Below are positions 55,584 to 64,000 of a DNA stretch of 64,000 nt, one piece after another. The stretch's first letter is position 1. Each line of letters opens with the position of its first letter. Origin of the DNA: Marinobacterium sp. xm-d-530 (lineage in GTDB: Bacteria; Pseudomonadota; Gammaproteobacteria; Pseudomonadales; Balneatricaceae). The stretch is taken from assembly GCF_013283365.1 (NCBI RefSeq), contig NZ_WBYM01000004.1, forward strand, positions 186,001-250,000, given 5' to 3'. Both the position numbers and the translations under genes were made by a program. The notes beneath the pieces were generated by a model. It was not told the DNA's origin, ran no database searches, and worked only from the letters and a program-made list of their open reading frames with translations.

Positions 55584-56096
55584 ATGATTGATCACTCGTT
55601 TAGCGCAGTCTGCAATACGAGCACTAAACTGCTAATCCTAGGCTCACTGCCTGGTAAAAAATCGATCGCTGAGCAGCAGTACTATGCCCACCCTAGAAAT
55701 GCGCTTTGGCCTATTCTGTGTGACTGGCTGCAGATGCCAAATTCAATGAGTTACGAACAGAAGTTGGCCGCAGCCTTGGAAGGTGGGATTGGGTTTTGGG
55801 ACGTCGTTGCTGAAGCCGAACGGCCGGGATCACTGGATTCAGATATCAAGTCATCGACTGTTCACTACAATCCAATTGATCAACTCATCGAGAACTTGCC
55901 CAAGTTGAAGTGCATTGTTTTAAATGGCGGGGCAGCGATGAGGCTATTCAAACGAGCTGGGTTTGATCAGTTTGCTAAAGCAAAGGGGATAGACTTTTTT
56001 CAGCTGCCGTCGACCAGTCCGGCGCATGCATCGATGACCTTAGATGAAAAAAGAGTTGCGTGGCACTCTGTGCTGATCGACACTCTGAAAGAGTAA
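55584..56096 (+). CDS. DNA-deoxyinosine glycosylase (UDG superfamily)
   Basis: A 170-aa member of the hypoxanthine-DNA glycosylase branch of the uracil-DNA glycosylase superfamily: LLILGSLPGKKSIAEQQYYAHPRNALWPIL at the N-terminus (quoted in two parts: LLILGSLPGKKS and QQYYAHPRNALWPIL), GIGFWDVVAEAERPGSLD, and the C-terminal LPSTSPAHASM loop. Expected to remove deaminated bases. Single gene, close to msrA. Confidence 0.85.
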   Translation: MIDHSFSAVCNTSTKLLILGSLPGKKSIAEQQYYAHPRNALWPILCDWLQMPNSMSYEQKLAAALEGGIGFWDVVAEAERPGSLDSDIKSSTVHYNPIDQLIENLPKLKCIVLNGGAAMRLFKRAGFDQFAKAKGIDFFQLPSTSPAHASMTLDEKRVAWHSVLIDTLKE

Positions 56097-56130
56097 CGTA
56101 CATCCATTCGATATTATTGGAGGTGTTTGT

Positions 56131-56601
56131 ATGGCATTAGCTACATTTGCTGCAGGTTGTTTTTGGGGTGTTGAACTGCGATTTTCCGATTTGACGGGTG
56201 TGACCGGCACTCAAGTGGGTTACATGGGCGGTGCTCTCGATCAGCCGAGCTACCAGGATGTCTGTACTGGCCAGACGGGTCATGCCGAGGTGGTGCAGAT
56301 CGAATTTGATGAACACCTTATCGCGTATGAAGCCCTTTTAGACTCTTTTTGGCAATGGCATGATCCCACCACGCTGAATCGACAGGGACCTGATGTTGGC
56401 ACGCAATATCGTTCAGCGATCTTTTATCAAGATGATACGCAACGCATCTTAGCGGAGCAGTCAAAAGCGGTTCTTGGAACCAGTGGCGTGTTTGCGAACC
56501 CTATCGTGACTGAGATTGTGCCGGCTCAAACCTTCTGGCCTGCAGAAGAGTACCATCAACAATATCTTAAAAAACGAGGCGCCTCTGCATGTGGAATTTA
56601 G
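56131..56601 (+). CDS. msrA: Peptide methionine (S)-S-oxide reductase MsrA
   Basis: Repairs oxidised methionine (156 aa). The catalytic motif GCFWGVE lies at residues 9-15, with TGQTGHAEVVQIEFD, DPTTLNRQGPDVGTQYRS and FWPAEEYHQQYLKK. A C-terminal CGI gives a possible resolving cysteine. GGAGG precedes the ATG. The next gene starts 13 nt before its stop, so the two are coupled. Confidence 0.96.
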   Translation: MALATFAAGCFWGVELRFSDLTGVTGTQVGYMGGALDQPSYQDVCTGQTGHAEVVQIEFDEHLIAYEALLDSFWQWHDPTTLNRQGPDVGTQYRSAIFYQDDTQRILAEQSKAVLGTSGVFANPIVTEIVPAQTFWPAEEYHQQYLKKRGASACGI

Positions 56602-57266
56602 CCACATCCAACCAATCCGCTCTTAAGTTGATTATTGGTAACCACAACTACTCAAGCTGGTCACTGCGTGCTTGGTTTTTTATGAAGCGATCAGGCCTCT
56701 ATTTTGATCTGGAACGTTTAGCCCTGTTTGAGTCGGACTTCCATGAAAAACTCTCCCAATACAGTGATGCAGGGCGTGTGCCGGTGCTGATCGATTCTGA
56801 GCTTCAGGTTTGGGATTCCCTAGCAATCTGTGAATACCTCAGTGAAGCGCATCTAGCAGGATTAGGTTGGCCAGAATCCCTGCAAGATCGTGCTAAAACG
56901 AGATCCATAGTCTCTGAGGTCCACTCTGGTTTTGCCAATCTAAGGCATGCGCTACCGATGAACTGCCGTGCACAGCGATCGATCAGTGTGTCTGAGACGG
57001 TGCGATCAGAGATTGAGCGTATTGATCAGATCTGGAGTGATCCTTGGTTCATTAATGCTCGCGAGAAGGGAGTCGACTTAGGTATACTAGATGCATTCTT
57101 TGCACCGATTGCTTCTCGTTTTCATACCTATCAGATCGAACTGACAGAGCCTGCCTCACAATACCGAGATTGGCTGCTGCAGACCCCAGAGTTGATGGAG
57201 TGGTATCAACTAGCCTCAGAAGAGACTGAGGTGATTGAAGACGAAGAGGTAGGTACACCTCTTTAA
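56589..57266 (+). CDS. Glutathione S-transferase family protein
   Basis: A 225-aa GST: N-terminal thioredoxin fold LIIGNHNYSSWSLRAWFFMK with a Ser at the usual catalytic place, GRVPVLIDSELQVWDSLAICEYLSE, and an all-helical C-terminal domain ending in an acidic tail (EETEVIEDEE). Substrate unknown. It overlaps msrA by 13 nt, which suggests a shared role in oxidative or electrophile stress. Confidence 0.87.
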   Translation: MWNLATSNQSALKLIIGNHNYSSWSLRAWFFMKRSGLYFDLERLALFESDFHEKLSQYSDAGRVPVLIDSELQVWDSLAICEYLSEAHLAGLGWPESLQDRAKTRSIVSEVHSGFANLRHALPMNCRAQRSISVSETVRSEIERIDQIWSDPWFINAREKGVDLGILDAFFAPIASRFHTYQIELTEPASQYRDWLLQTPELMEWYQLASEETEVIEDEEVGTPL

Positions 57267-57300
57267 CTCGATTGATGCCACGCGCGTCATTTGGAATGGT

Positions 57301-58518
57301 ATGAACACCAAATCTCCCGTGAAGCCAGAGTTTTTGCTCTTGATGGCCGCTTTGCAATGTCTAATGGCGCTCTATGTCGATGCGATGTTGCCTGCCCTGC
57401 ATGAAATTGGATCTGATCTTAACGCCCTCGACAACAACCGTTATCAGTTTGTTATTACTAGCGTTATGTTGGGTCTGGCTGTAGGGCAGTTTTTCTATGG
57501 CCCCCTTGCCGATGCCTGGGGTCGAAAGCCTGCGGTCTATCTTGGCTTTACACTGATGCTGATCGGCACCCTGATCTCTCTGTTTGCAGAGACCTTTGAG
57601 GTCATGTTGGTGGGACGAGTGTTACAGGGGTTAGGTGCAGCGGGTCCGCGTGTTGTTACCATGGCGATTGTGCGTGATAAATACGTTGGGCGCGACATGG
57701 CGCGTGTGATGTCACTGATCATGACCATCTTTATATTCAGTCCCGTTGTGGTCCCTATGCTGGGCCAACTGGTATTGCTTGTCGCCGATTGGCGAGCAGT
57801 GTTTGGCATGCTGTTGGTGCTGACAACGGCGGCCTGGATCTGGTTTTCTCTACGCCAAGAGGAGACGCTTAATCCAGAGCATCAATCGACTCTCTCCTTT
57901 AAACCAGTGATGAAGGCGATGCGTCAGGTTGTGACGACCCGCGAAGGGTTTATCTACACCTTTGCCGGCGGCTTGGTACATGGATCATTGATTGGCTTTT
58001 TGGTCTCCGTACAGGGGATACTTCAAGGCATCTACGATACTGGCGCACTCTTTCCGGTCTACTTTGCAATGATGGCGCTTGGGGTTGGGGTATCCTCTTT
58101 CATGAACTCAAAGCTGGTCTACCGCTTTGAGCTCAGAAAGTTGGTCATCTTTGTCATGGCGTTATCGGGTCTAATTTCATTGCTAGAGGCGATCGTCATT
58201 GGTGCTTGTCAGCTGACGGTTCCTCTACAGGTGTTTATCCTGATGATGATTGTTACGACCTTCTTTTTTGGCTTGTTGTTCGGCAACCTCAACGCGTTGG
58301 CAATGGCGCCCTTCGGTAAAATCGCAGGTGTCGCTTCAGGCACTATTGGGGCCTTTACCATGTTGCTGGGTGTCTTGGTTGGCTCGCTGATCGGCATGCA
58401 GTTTGATGGCACTGTTCTGCCTCTACTGATCGGATTCGCGGTTACAACCCTATCAGGCTTAATGTTAGTGATTCTCTTTTCAAAACCCAGAGTGCAACGT
58501 GTTGAGGTGCCACACTGA
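57301..58518 (+). CDS. MFS transporter, Bcr/CflA family
   Basis: A 405-aa, twelve-helix major facilitator with the drug-efflux signature: YVDAMLPALHEIGSDL in helix 1, GLAVGQFFYGPLADAWGRKP (motif A, GPLADAWGRKP) and VGRVLQGLGAAGPRVV (motif B/C region). Bcr/CflA members export bicyclomycin, chloramphenicol or small peptides; the substrate here is unknown. It sits 34 nt after the GST gene and 2 nt before the RNase J-like gene. Confidence 0.87.
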   Translation: MNTKSPVKPEFLLLMAALQCLMALYVDAMLPALHEIGSDLNALDNNRYQFVITSVMLGLAVGQFFYGPLADAWGRKPAVYLGFTLMLIGTLISLFAETFEVMLVGRVLQGLGAAGPRVVTMAIVRDKYVGRDMARVMSLIMTIFIFSPVVVPMLGQLVLLVADWRAVFGMLLVLTTAAWIWFSLRQEETLNPEHQSTLSFKPVMKAMRQVVTTREGFIYTFAGGLVHGSLIGFLVSVQGILQGIYDTGALFPVYFAMMALGVGVSSFMNSKLVYRFELRKLVIFVMALSGLISLLEAIVIGACQLTVPLQVFILMMIVTTFFFGLLFGNLNALAMAPFGKIAGVASGTIGAFTMLLGVLVGSLIGMQFDGTVLPLLIGFAVTTLSGLMLVILFSKPRVQRVEVPH

Positions 58519-58520
58519 TC

Positions 58521-59888
58521 ATGAGTGATCAAACATCAGCTCTGCTCTCACCCGGCCAGGAAGATCTCTGGTTTTTGCCCTTAGGGGGTTCAGGCGAGAT
58601 CGGTATGAACATGAATCTTCTCGGTCACGCCGGTGACTGGATCATGATCGACTGTGGTGTCACCTTTGACGAGGTGGTTGATCCTGAATCGCACCGCACT
58701 GCAGCTGTAGTGTCAGCCGACCCCAAGTTCATCTCGCGTCAAAAAGAGAACCTTAAGGGAATTGTCATAACCCATGCCCATGAGGATCACTTGGGAGCTC
58801 TGCCGTTCCTCTGGCCACGCTTGAAAGCACCCGTATACGCTTCGCCTTTCGCGGCAGAGGTGCTAAGAAGAAAACTGGCACAGCATGGCTTAGATGGCCG
58901 AGTACCTATTCATGTGATCAACCAACGGGAGCGATTTACTCTCGGTAACTTCACCCTTGAATTTCTACCTATTACGCACTCGATTCCAGAAGCACAGTCT
59001 CTGCTTATTGAAACGGCTGTTGGTACGGTACTGCACACCGCCGACTGGAAAATCGATTATGACCCAGTCATTGGTGAGCCGTTCGATGAGTCACTCTATA
59101 AAGGGCTCTCTAAACTGAATATTCGTGCACTGCTTTGTGATTCGACCAATGCGCTGAAACCGGGAATGTCGAAATCAGAGTCGATCTGTTATCGCGGCAT
59201 TTTGAAACAGCTGGAGTCGGTTCAAGGTCGAATTGTGGTCAGTTGCTTTAGTTCAAATTTGGCCCGCCTTGTCACAGTTGCTCGTGTAGCAGATGCTTTA
59301 GGTCGACGCTTTGCACTGATCGGCCGTTCTCTGAAAAACATGTACTCCATCGCCAAAATGACCGGTTACTGGCCTGATGAGTTAGAACCCATTGATGAGT
59401 CTCATTTGGGTTATCTTCCAGCCGAAGAGGTGTTTGCGATTGCGACCGGTAGCCAGGGAGAAGAGCGTGCAGCATTGAATCGCTTAGCACTGGACTCCTA
59501 TCCTCATTTTTCAATGGAGGAGGGCGATCTGGTGTTGATGAGTTCGTTCCTTATTCCCGGAAATGAGCGGTTGGTGGAGCGGATGTTGGATCGTTTTAAA
59601 GCGCGCAAAGTTAAAGTGGTTGAATCGGCCACCAGCTCGACGCCGATTCATGCATCTGGCCACCCATGTCAGGCTGAATTAGCCGATATGTACTCTTGGG
59701 TACAACCGATTATTGCGGTGCCATTGCATGGTGAACCTGAGCACATCAAAGCGAATGCCGAGATTGCTCGTAAGTACTCCGTACCGGTTCAACTGATCGG
59801 TGAGAATGGCGATCTCTACGAGTTGGCGCCGGGTCATCGTATTCACTATGCCAAGGTGCCCGCCGGCCGCCTTGCTCTCGTTCAATAG
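58521..59888 (+). CDS. Ribonuclease J-like metallo-beta-lactamase / beta-CASP protein
   Basis: A 455-aa MBL/beta-CASP hydrolase of the RNase J type: GGSGEIGMNMNLL, ITHAHEDHLGALPF (HxHxDH zinc site), LHTADWKID, LLCDSTNAL, ATGSQGEERAAL (beta-CASP motif A), HASGHPCQAEL (motif B) and VPLHGEPEH (motif C). It stops about 100 residues short of a Firmicutes RNase J and so lacks the C-terminal domain. Probable endo/5'-exoribonuclease; enterobacteria do not have it. It follows the MFS gene by 2 nt. Confidence 0.87.
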   Translation: MSDQTSALLSPGQEDLWFLPLGGSGEIGMNMNLLGHAGDWIMIDCGVTFDEVVDPESHRTAAVVSADPKFISRQKENLKGIVITHAHEDHLGALPFLWPRLKAPVYASPFAAEVLRRKLAQHGLDGRVPIHVINQRERFTLGNFTLEFLPITHSIPEAQSLLIETAVGTVLHTADWKIDYDPVIGEPFDESLYKGLSKLNIRALLCDSTNALKPGMSKSESICYRGILKQLESVQGRIVVSCFSSNLARLVTVARVADALGRRFALIGRSLKNMYSIAKMTGYWPDELEPIDESHLGYLPAEEVFAIATGSQGEERAALNRLALDSYPHFSMEEGDLVLMSSFLIPGNERLVERMLDRFKARKVKVVESATSSTPIHASGHPCQAELADMYSWVQPIIAVPLHGEPEHIKANAEIARKYSVPVQLIGENGDLYELAPGHRIHYAKVPAGRLALVQ

Positions 59889-59904
59889 TGGGCCGATTTT
59901 TGCA

Positions 59905-60678
59905 ATGTGTCTGTTAGCTTTCAACTGGCGTCCTAACCACACTACCCCGTTACTCTTGGTGGCCAATCGAGATGAGTTCCATGACAGGTCGGCTCTGCCC
60001 ATGCACTGGTGGCCTGTACATCGAAGCGACTCTTTAGAGGTATTGGCCGGCCAAGATCTAAAAGCTAAAGGAACTTGGTTGGGGTTCAATCGCTCTGGTC
60101 GATTCGCATTTTTGACGAACATTCGCCCTGGTTATATTGGCGTAGAGGGCGCTCGCAGTCGGGGTGAGATTCCACTGCTGTTCTTAAACTCAAACGAATC
60201 TATCCAGCAGATTGCTCAAGCGTTAAAAGATAATAGATATCAATATGCCGGCTTTAATCTGATTGTTGGTGAGCCTGGGGCGTTATTTTGGATGAGCTCA
60301 AACAGTCCTGACCTTCAGCCAATAGAGCCTGGGGTACACGCTCTGAGTAATGATGCACTTGATACTCCATGGCCTAAAGTGACACTGGCACGCCAACAGA
60401 TCTCCGAACAGGGTGTTTTGCTAGAGACTCAACTGGATGGATCTGGTCTATTAATGGACCCTAACCCAGCGAATGACGCTGAACTTCCAGATACCGGTAT
60501 CCCTGTCGATTGGGAGCGCCTGCTCTCTTCTCAGTTGATTGTCAGTGAAACCTACGGCACTCGATCTCGCTGCTTGTTCCGACTATCCGGTGGTCAGTAT
60601 GATGTGGTTGATCAGCAGTTAGATAAAACCGGTGCTGTCGTGTTAGAACAGCCGTTTAGTTGGTTTGTCGGGGAGTAA
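59905..60678 (+). CDS. NRDE (TANGO2-like) family protein
   Basis: A 257-aa protein starting MCLLAFNW at 59905 with the family motif VANRDEFHDR, then GQDLKAKGTWLGFNRSGRFAFLTN and FNLIVGEPGALFW. The N-terminal Cys2 resembles the Ntn-hydrolase nucleophile position. TANGO2-type proteins are linked to heme or lipid handling in eukaryotes; the bacterial role is not settled. The frame extends 35 codons upstream into the RNase J-like gene, but MCLL is the family start. LysE-like gene follows by 3 nt. Confidence 0.87.
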   Translation: MCLLAFNWRPNHTTPLLLVANRDEFHDRSALPMHWWPVHRSDSLEVLAGQDLKAKGTWLGFNRSGRFAFLTNIRPGYIGVEGARSRGEIPLLFLNSNESIQQIAQALKDNRYQYAGFNLIVGEPGALFWMSSNSPDLQPIEPGVHALSNDALDTPWPKVTLARQQISEQGVLLETQLDGSGLLMDPNPANDAELPDTGIPVDWERLLSSQLIVSETYGTRSRCLFRLSGGQYDVVDQQLDKTGAVVLEQPFSWFVGE

Positions 60679-60681
60679 CAG

Positions 60682-61317
60682 ATGTTTGGAATAGTCGATT
60701 TTTACACCTATCTGATTGGGACAATCATTATTATTTTGCTGCCCGGTCCCAACTCTATGTATGTCGCTACGGTAGCAGGGCGCCGAGGCGCTCTCGCAGG
60801 GTTTCAAGGAGCGGCGGGTATTTTTGTGGGGGATCTGACGTTGATGACACTGTCAGTCGCCGGTGTGGCGAGCCTGATTCAAACCACCCCCATTCTCTTT
60901 ACGCTGCTTAAATATGCCGGTGGACTCTATCTTATGTGGCTCGGTTTTGGTCTGCTAAGGTCGCTTTTCACTAAACCTCAAAACAGTGATTCGGACATCG
61001 ATTTGCCCAAGGACTCTAAACACCCATTTAGAGTAGCGCTGACGATCAGCCTTCTTAACCCTAAGGCAATACTCTTTTTTGTCTCGTTCTTCATTCAATT
61101 TGTCGATCCAAGCTACGACAACCCCTGGCTCTCTTTTGCTATTTTGGGTCTGGTTGTTCAACTCTGTTCACAGATCTATCTTGCGGTGTTGATTCTTATG
61201 ACGATCTATTTCAAGTCTCTTCTAGCCGAGGGGGGGAAACTTTCAGGCCTTGCGAAAGGGTTAGCGGGATCACTGTTTATGGGGTATGGTCTTAAACTAG
61301 CACTATCAAGCAACTAG
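60682..61317 (+). CDS. LysE/RhtB family amino-acid exporter
   Basis: A 211-aa, six-helix translocator with the family pattern LPGPNSMYVATVAGRRGALAGF, GGLYLMWLGFGLLRS and FRVALTISLLNPKAILFFVSFF. Closest in feel to LeuE-type leucine/homoserine exporters, but the substrate cannot be read. It starts 3 nt after the NRDE gene. Confidence 0.9.
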   Translation: MFGIVDFYTYLIGTIIIILLPGPNSMYVATVAGRRGALAGFQGAAGIFVGDLTLMTLSVAGVASLIQTTPILFTLLKYAGGLYLMWLGFGLLRSLFTKPQNSDSDIDLPKDSKHPFRVALTISLLNPKAILFFVSFFIQFVDPSYDNPWLSFAILGLVVQLCSQIYLAVLILMTIYFKSLLAEGGKLSGLAKGLAGSLFMGYGLKLALSSN

Positions 61318-61359
61318 TGTTCAGTTTTTGTATTAATAACCCTATATTTTGGTCCAGGT

Positions 61360-64000
61360 ATGAAGCTTATATTGAAAATAGGTCTAGTGTTAGCGTTAAC
61401 ACTGCAAGCCCCCTGGGTCGCTGCTTCTGATGCCGAATTACTCTCTCAGCTGAGTCAACAAGAGCGTGACTATCTCGAGAATAAACAGACCATAAGGATG
61501 CCTACCTATAGCAATTGGCGCCCCTTTAACTATGTTGATGCGGGTCAGCCGAAAGGCTATCTAATTGACTTAACTCGACAAATTAGCCAAAAGCTGGGTT
61601 TAGAACTGCGCTTTGTTAATGGGTTTGAGTGGTCGCAGCATATGGAAAAATTGGCCGATGGCCAGTTAGATGTTGTCGGTAATATGGTGCTGACTGAAGA
61701 GCGCCAACAGCGCTATCTTTTCAGTGAAAAGCAGACACTAGAACTGTTGACTGGGCTAGTCAGTTTAAAAGGGTACACGCGCTTTGCCGATCTGGATGGC
61801 CAGGTTGTTGGTATTCAGAAAGACTCTATTTTTGAGAGCTATTTTAAGAAGAATTATCCTCAGGTTCGCTATAAAGAGTACTTATCATTTGATGAGATGA
61901 TGGCTGCTCTGTTGAACGGCAAAATTGATCTGTTCGTAGAGAACTATTCGATTGCCAACTATCTGATCAACGTTTCCCACATCTTTAATGAGGATCTGCA
62001 AGTTAGACTGCTAGAGTCTGAACCGGGACTGCAGTTAAATATGCATTTTGCGTTTAACCCGCAAGATAGAATGCTGAAAACCCTTTTTGATAAAGCCTAC
62101 GATAGCTTCAGCCCTGATGAAATCAGGGCGCTACAAGAGCTGTGGGGCATGGTGCCAAACAGTGAATTGAGCCCTTTCACTAAAGAGAGCTTACAAAAGC
62201 TGCTCTATCTCTTTTTCGCCACACTGGGCGTCATATTTCTGCTGCTTTACCGCTATCTACTTCTATCGAAACAGAGCTCAAAAATAGCGCAGATTAACAA
62301 ACAGTTAGAGCAAGAGCATTCTGAACTAGAGCGTTTGAATCAAGCTTACGCGGAACAGGTGGCAAAAGTTCAAAGCTCTGAAAAACTTTCAAAAGCTTAT
62401 CTCAGTGCCTTAACCAAGATGGGTAATATGTTTGCCGTGATAGGTGTTGAGAGCCTGAAGGTAATCGATGCTGACGATAAGACTGCGCAGTGGTGGGGGT
62501 ATCAAACTGCTGAAGAGGTTATCGGTAAAACGATACCTGATTTGATGGATATCACACCAGAGTTTGCTCGCCAATTTCACCTCGATGCTAAACGTCAAGG
62601 TGTCGCAATCCTAGTTCAAAAACAGCTGCGCCCAGCACCAGGTACTGAGGCCAAAGTGGGTGAAGTCTGCTTGATCTATCAGCCGGCTAAAGATGGAGTC
62701 GAGGCTCATACCATCCGTTTAATGCGCGATGTTTCGGAAGAGCAGGCACTCCGTCAAGCATTAACGGATAAAGCTGAAGAGGCTGAAAGACTCTCACTGG
62801 TTAAAAGTGAGTTTTTGGCCAATATGAGTCATGAGATTAGAACACCTATGAATGCGGTGCTGACCTTGGCTCAAACCTTAGCGCGTGCTGAAAACGCCAA
62901 TAAACCCGTACTCGAAAAAGCGAAAAAAATCCTAAGAGCGGGGCAGTCATTACAAAAGCTGATCGACGATATTCTGGATTTTTCTAAGATAGAGAGCGGT
63001 AAGCTCAAGCTGGTGACTACCGAATTCTATCTGGATGAACTGCTTGAAACCGTTGCTCTACTCATGTCCAGCTCAGTTAAAAGTAAGAAGGTTCACCTGG
63101 CGATTACACCGAGCTATCAGGGTAACCTCAAAATATCAGGCGACCAGCAACGTCTGGAGCAGATTTTGATCAATCTGATCAGTAACGCGATCAAGTTCAC
63201 TTCGAGGGGCTATGTCGAGTTGAGGGTTGATGTGATCAATGCAGACACTGTACCCCGTCTTCGCTTTGCCATTCGTGATACTGGCATCGGTATGAGTGAT
63301 GAGGTTTTAGCTAAAATTCTGAGGCCTTTTGAGCAGGGCGATGGTTCGATAACGCGTAAATATGGTGGGACTGGTCTAGGGCTCAGCATTACCCAGCAAC
63401 TTCTCTCATTAATGGGAAGTGAGTTAATTTTTGAGTCCCAGCAGTTCCGAGGCACTACCGTCTCCTTCGAATTGACGCTCCCTTTGAAGGTTATTGAACT
63501 TGATCCTACAACAGAGGCTAGAGTTCTGATTGCCTGTAAAAACCCCTTTACACGTAACTCTCTTGTGGCCGTTGCCAAAGCCATGGGTCTAGATCATGAA
63601 GTTGGACAGACGCAGAGTTATCTGATCTATCAACTCGTTTCAGCCATAAAGGCGGATCGCTCCTTTGACTCTGTCATTGTCGATGAAGAGATGTCCGGTA
63701 AAAACTTGCAGCGTCTAGAAGCAGAGATCCAGAGTGAGTTACAGAGCAAGGGCGTTGATTGGTCTGGAAAACTGGCCACTGTAACCAGTCCTGTCAGTCA
63801 TATTGAAGAGTTTGAGAACAGCCCCTATGACTGTTTAATGGAGCCTGTTACCAGTTCTACATTAAAACGCATCATCAATTCTGATACCCAGCCTGAGACA
63901 GAACAGATTCCCAGTCAGCGGCTTTTGAACCGAACACTGTTAGTGGTCGATGATAATCTTTTCAACCGTGATTCTGCTCGCGAATTTCTTGAAGCTGAAG
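61360..64000 (+). CDS. Hybrid sensor histidine kinase with periplasmic solute-binding domain (3' truncated by window)
   Basis: Open from ATG at 61360 to the window end (880 codons). Order: signal peptide; SBP_bac_3-type periplasmic domain (PTYSNWRPFNYVD, GYLIDLTRQISQKLG, LDVVGNMVLTEERQQRYLFS, about 35-265); one membrane helix (about 278-300); coiled coil; PAS-like domain (about 345-450); HisKA with ANMSHEIRTPMNAV (His near 490); HATPase with NLISNAIKF, DTGIGMS and GGTGLGLSI; a receiver-like domain that keeps an Asp (VIVDEEM) but lacks the N-terminal acidic pair (LIACKN); and the start of a true receiver (LLVVDDN, near 860). An Hpt or output domain may follow outside the window. Ligand unknown, probably an amino acid or related small molecule. 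Confidence 0.88.
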   Translation, partial: MKLILKIGLVLALTLQAPWVAASDAELLSQLSQQERDYLENKQTIRMPTYSNWRPFNYVDAGQPKGYLIDLTRQISQKLGLELRFVNGFEWSQHMEKLADGQLDVVGNMVLTEERQQRYLFSEKQTLELLTGLVSLKGYTRFADLDGQVVGIQKDSIFESYFKKNYPQVRYKEYLSFDEMMAALLNGKIDLFVENYSIANYLINVSHIFNEDLQVRLLESEPGLQLNMHFAFNPQDRMLKTLFDKAYDSFSPDEIRALQELWGMVPNSELSPFTKESLQKLLYLFFATLGVIFLLLYRYLLLSKQSSKIAQINKQLEQEHSELERLNQAYAEQVAKVQSSEKLSKAYLSALTKMGNMFAVIGVESLKVIDADDKTAQWWGYQTAEEVIGKTIPDLMDITPEFARQFHLDAKRQGVAILVQKQLRPAPGTEAKVGEVCLIYQPAKDGVEAHTIRLMRDVSEEQALRQALTDKAEEAERLSLVKSEFLANMSHEIRTPMNAVLTLAQTLARAENANKPVLEKAKKILRAGQSLQKLIDDILDFSKIESGKLKLVTTEFYLDELLETVALLMSSSVKSKKVHLAITPSYQGNLKISGDQQRLEQILINLISNAIKFTSRGYVELRVDVINADTVPRLRFAIRDTGIGMSDEVLAKILRPFEQGDGSITRKYGGTGLGLSITQQLLSLMGSELIFESQQFRGTTVSFELTLPLKVIELDPTTEARVLIACKNPFTRNSLVAVAKAMGLDHEVGQTQSYLIYQLVSAIKADRSFDSVIVDEEMSGKNLQRLEAEIQSELQSKGVDWSGKLATVTSPVSHIEEFENSPYDCLMEPVTSSTLKRIINSDTQPETEQIPSQRLLNRTLLVVDDNLFNRDSAREFLEAE

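Noticed and set aside
63210-63584. 124-residue minus-strand frame near the window end
   Set aside because: Antisense to the ATPase domain of the hybrid kinase, whose motifs are clear on the plus strand.
1-64000. CRISPR arrays, tRNA genes, rRNA genes, prophage, insertion sequences and defence islands
   Set aside because: No regularly spaced repeats, cloverleaf with GTTCGAATC-type arm, transposase motifs or phage genes were seen; the window is core chromosome.

Overview
The window is a gene-dense stretch (64 kb, nearly all coding) of a gammaproteobacterial chromosome. Fused tyrA-aroA upstream of cmk-rpsA-ihfB-lapAB-pyrF, petABC next to sspAB, dolP-diaA-yraN-lpoA/rsmI-rnpB, and a dcw cluster with LpoA, LapB and class A RNase P RNA all point to Gammaproteobacteria. 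An aerobic, probably marine Oceanospirillales-like bacterium fits the bc1 complex and an anionic compatible-solute operon. The genus is a guess and was not tested.

Layout. 1-6.9 kb: aromatic amino acid enzymes, CMP kinase, ribosomal protein S1, IHF-beta, LapA/LapB (LPS homeostasis) and PyrF. 7-8.4 kb: a small ComEA-like secreted protein and a convergent AEC permease. 8.7-14.6 kb: pyruvate dehydrogenase E1 and a triple-lipoyl E2, then an LrgA/LrgB pair. 14.6-21 kb: ZapE, L13/S9, cytochrome bc1, SspA/SspB. 21-24.5 kb (minus): DolP, DiaA, YraN, LpoA. 24.5-27.3 kb: RsmI, RNase P RNA, a cytochrome c' (minus) and a homocysteine methyltransferase-like enzyme. 27.3-33.3 kb: a glucosylglycerate (GG) operon (phosphatase, synthase, phosphorylase) followed by two D-2-hydroxyacid dehydrogenases. 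33.5-50.3 kb: the dcw cluster mraZ-rsmH-ftsL-ftsI-murE-murF-mraY-murD-ftsW-murG-murC-ddlB-ftsQ-ftsZ-lpxC, without ftsA. 50.4-61.3 kb: secA; cca-glpE-apaH (minus); then DNA glycosylase, MsrA, GST, MFS pump, RNase J-like nuclease, NRDE protein and LysE exporter. 61.4-64 kb: a hybrid sensor kinase running off the window.

Most notable signals. (1) The GG operon is preceded by a sigma-54 type promoter (GG 27453-27454, GC 27465-27466) and an almost perfect NtrC-type palindrome (27350-27364), suggesting nitrogen control of a solute cycle that contains both synthesis and phosphorolysis and is followed by a glycerate dehydrogenase. (2) ftsA is missing from its conserved place between ftsQ and ftsZ. 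(3) The EPSP synthase half of the TyrA-AroA fusion has lost several near-invariant active-site motifs while the TyrA half looks intact. (4) The mraZ promoter carries about eight GTGG boxes in 10-11 bp register, an unusually long MraZ operator. (5) Three inverted pairs of a ~24-bp palindrome (REPIN-like) lie just after pyrF, zapE and the glycerate dehydrogenase gene.

All identifications are from reading the sequence and from knowledge of the families; no database search was run.
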